Positions 5,176 through 6,170 of a DNA stretch of 6,170 nt are shown here, one piece after another; positions within the stretch are counted from its first letter, which is position 1; each line of letters begins with the position of its first letter. Source of the stretch: JAABYT01 sp041581935 (GTDB lineage: Bacteria > Pseudomonadota > Gammaproteobacteria > HK1); contig JBFICP010000198.1 in assembly GCA_041581935.1 (NCBI GenBank), positions 1 to 6,170 on the forward strand. Direction: 5' to 3'. The notes under the pieces were generated by a model. The model was not told where the DNA came from, did no database searches, and worked only from the letters and a program-made list of their open reading frames with translations. Made by a program: the position numbers and the translations under genes.

Positions 5176-5979
5176 CTACAGGCTGCTCGTTATCTCGATC
5201 GGCCTGTGTCCTGCGGGCAGATAGATCCGTTGATACGAAGCGGGCTGCCTGCGGTATGTCCTTCCGAATATCTCCCAGATCATGCCGGGGCTGCCCGGCG
5301 CGAGGCCCAGCGTACGACACGCGGCGCGCGGTAACGGCGCGCACTGCAGTCGCTGATCGAAATGCAGCGTCGGCATGTTATAGGTTCTGCTCAACACCAC
5401 GCGCAGCGATATGCCGTCGAGTTCCTCGAGCGGAACCCGCAGGAGATCGCCAAAGCGCCGCCAGGGGAGATAGAACTGGCTTGACGCCTCGAACTCGTCG
5501 TTGACGTTGATGCGGCGCCCGATGCAGACGTAGGCCTCGTCGTCGCCGAGAAAGCGCGCCCACGGCGTGGTCGCGGCACTCTGCGCGCCGGCCACCTTTT
5601 TGACCGATTCGACGCGCGCATAGACCGGCAGGGGCGCGTCGCTCGCGTCGTCGGCGAAGCGGAAATGCAAAAGCTCGCCATCCGGCATGCGCGCGCCGCT
5701 CGCCGGTCGCGGCGCACCGGCGACGAACGTGCCGCGGCCGTGATCGCGCACCACCACGCCGAGCGCCTTGAGATGCCCGAGGGCCTTCTGCACGGTGCCG
5801 AGACTGGCGGGAAGCGCACCGGCCAGCGCGTCCTCGGGCGGCAGCTTGTCGCCCGGCCGGATCTCGCCGGCCTCGATGAGGTTGAGTATGGCGTTGGACA
5901 GGCGCAGGTACTTCGGAACCCTGCCCGCGCTCACGACGTCGCCGCCGGACATGTCATCGGCGATGCGCGATAGCTGCAT
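5176..5979 (-). CDS. GntR-family transcriptional regulator with UTRA ligand domain (HutC type)
   Basis: A 267-residue cytoplasmic DNA-binding protein. Residues about 20-88 form the GntR winged helix-turn-helix: VPKYLRLSNAILNLIEAG, then IRPGDKLPPEDALAGALPAS, the recognition helix around LGTVQKALGHLKALG, and the wing VVRDHGRGTFVAG. A short Pro/Ala linker (89-98) leads to a UTRA-type effector domain, about 100-262, with LHFRFAD at its beginning, FEASSQFYLPW (163-173) and the closing QRIYLPAGHRPIEI (250-263). UTRA domains bind small metabolites, often the substrate or product of the controlled pathway, usually releasing the repressor. It stands directly upstream of the transporter genes in the same direction, so control of them and of itself is the obvious inference. 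The ATG at 5979 has GGGGG 7 nt upstream; an ATG nine codons later has weaker support. Whether it acts as repressor or activator is not shown by the sequence. Confidence 0.93.
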   Translation of the reverse strand: MQLSRIADDMSGGDVVSAGRVPKYLRLSNAILNLIEAGEIRPGDKLPPEDALAGALPASLGTVQKALGHLKALGVVVRDHGRGTFVAGAPRPASGARMPDGELLHFRFADDASDAPLPVYARVESVKKVAGAQSAATTPWARFLGDDEAYVCIGRRINVNDEFEASSQFYLPWRRFGDLLRVPLEELDGISLRVVLSRTYNMPTLHFDQRLQCAPLPRAACRTLGLAPGSPGMIWEIFGRTYRRQPASYQRIYLPAGHRPIEITSSL

Positions 5980-6002
5980 CTGTCATCCCCCGTTTACCGG
6001 CG

Positions 6003-6031
6003 AGTTTCGAGGCTCCCCCTTGGCAAGTCAA
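6003..6031 (-). promoter_or_regulatory. Candidate sigma70-type promoter of the regulator
   Basis: On the minus strand TTGACT (6026-6031, 5 of 6 to the -35 consensus) is followed by exactly 17 bp and then GAAACT (6003-6008), which keeps three of six -10 positions including A2 and T6. The predicted RNA start, near 5996, leaves a leader of about 17 nt that includes the ribosome site. The -35 is good and the -10 weak, which would fit a modest or activated promoter. Confidence 0.4.
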
Positions 6032-6034
6032 GAG

Positions 6035-6042
6035 CTATATAG
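6035..6042. repeat. Small palindrome CTATATAG next to the candidate -35
   Basis: An 8-bp perfect AT-rich palindrome in an otherwise GC-rich stretch, 4 bp upstream of the candidate -35 box. It could be part of an operator for self-control by the regulator, or an alternative -10 (TATATA), but no matching -35 is present for the latter. Short enough to be chance. Confidence 0.25.
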
Positions 6043-6056
6043 GACTGGGCGCGGGC

Positions 6057-6170
6057 TCACGGCGTCACCAGCAGCGCCGGAGATTGCGCACGCAGCGGCG
6101 GATCGAGCCGCGGCCGGCCGTCGGCGTCAGTCGTGATTCGCGCATCGACGATCGCGCCGCGGACGAGATC
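6057..6170 (-). CDS. C-terminal 37 residues of an unidentified protein (runs in from the right edge)
   Basis: The frame is open from the window edge to a TGA at 6057-6059, ending in RLDPPLRAQSPALLVTP. By hand count 29 of 37 codons end in G or C, as expected for real coding DNA here, and the residue pattern (VRGAIVDARITTDADGRP) looks like normal protein. The stretch is too short to be statistically decisive, and I do not recognise the family. It points the same way as the cluster and ends 77 bp before the regulator, so it may be either a neighbouring unit or part of the same catabolic locus. Confidence 0.5.
   Translation of the reverse strand, partial: DLVRGAIVDARITTDADGRPRLDPPLRAQSPALLVTP

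Larger units (their letters stand above)
5980..6056 (-). other. 77-bp gap upstream of the regulator
   Basis: Non-coding space between the end of the upstream partial gene and the regulator ATG. It contains a candidate promoter (6003-6031), the palindrome CTATATAG (6035-6042) and a GGGGG ribosome site (5987-5991). No terminator hairpin was seen for the upstream gene, so read-through into the regulator cannot be excluded. Confidence 0.5.

Noticed and set aside
1..6170. CRISPR array, tRNA/rRNA gene, riboswitch, insertion sequence or phage gene
   Set aside because: Reading both strands showed no regularly spaced repeats, no cloverleaf or rRNA-like blocks, no transposase or integrase motifs, and only two gaps above 70 bp, neither resembling a known riboswitch.

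Overview
The window is GC-rich, tightly packed DNA that reads in one direction only: every supported gene lies on the minus strand. Dense coding, GC-rich third positions, stop/start overlaps (ATGA, TGATG) and the protein families point to a proteobacterium, probably alpha or beta. The sequence alone does not fix the genus.

In order of transcription (right to left): the last 37 codons of an unidentified gene (6057-6170); a 77-bp gap with a candidate sigma70-type promoter and a small palindrome; a GntR/UTRA (HutC-type) regulator (5176-5979); a 128-bp gap with a GC-rich inverted repeat and a strong Shine-Dalgarno site; a secreted NitT/TauT-type substrate-binding protein (4001-5047); its ABC ATPase (3157-3996); two paralogous inner-membrane permeases in tandem (2262-3164 and 1366-2265); a TauD/TfdA-type Fe(II)/2-oxoglutarate dioxygenase (503-1366); and the first 160 codons of a further gene (1-480) whose N-terminus resembles what I remember of DUF3604 proteins.

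From the binding protein to the last gene the spacings are 4 nt, -8, -4, -1 and 22 nt, so this is very likely one operon. The likely logic is that a small, probably anionic, organic compound is captured in the periplasm, imported by a transporter with two different permease subunits, and oxidatively cleaved in the cytoplasm by the dioxygenase. The last gene may process the product. The UTRA regulator probably senses the substrate or a metabolite of it. The layout recalls tauABCD, but the dioxygenase keeps the iron and 2-oxoglutarate ligands while lacking residues I align with the taurine-amine contacts. I therefore leave the substrate open and assign no tau symbols.

The families are known. 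What is unusual is the combination: a duplicated permease, a regulator of the UTRA class, a dioxygenase with an altered pocket, and an attached DUF3604-like gene. No CRISPR array, RNA gene, insertion sequence or phage gene was seen. The window begins and ends with GATC, which may mean it is a Sau3AI/MboI-type cloned fragment.
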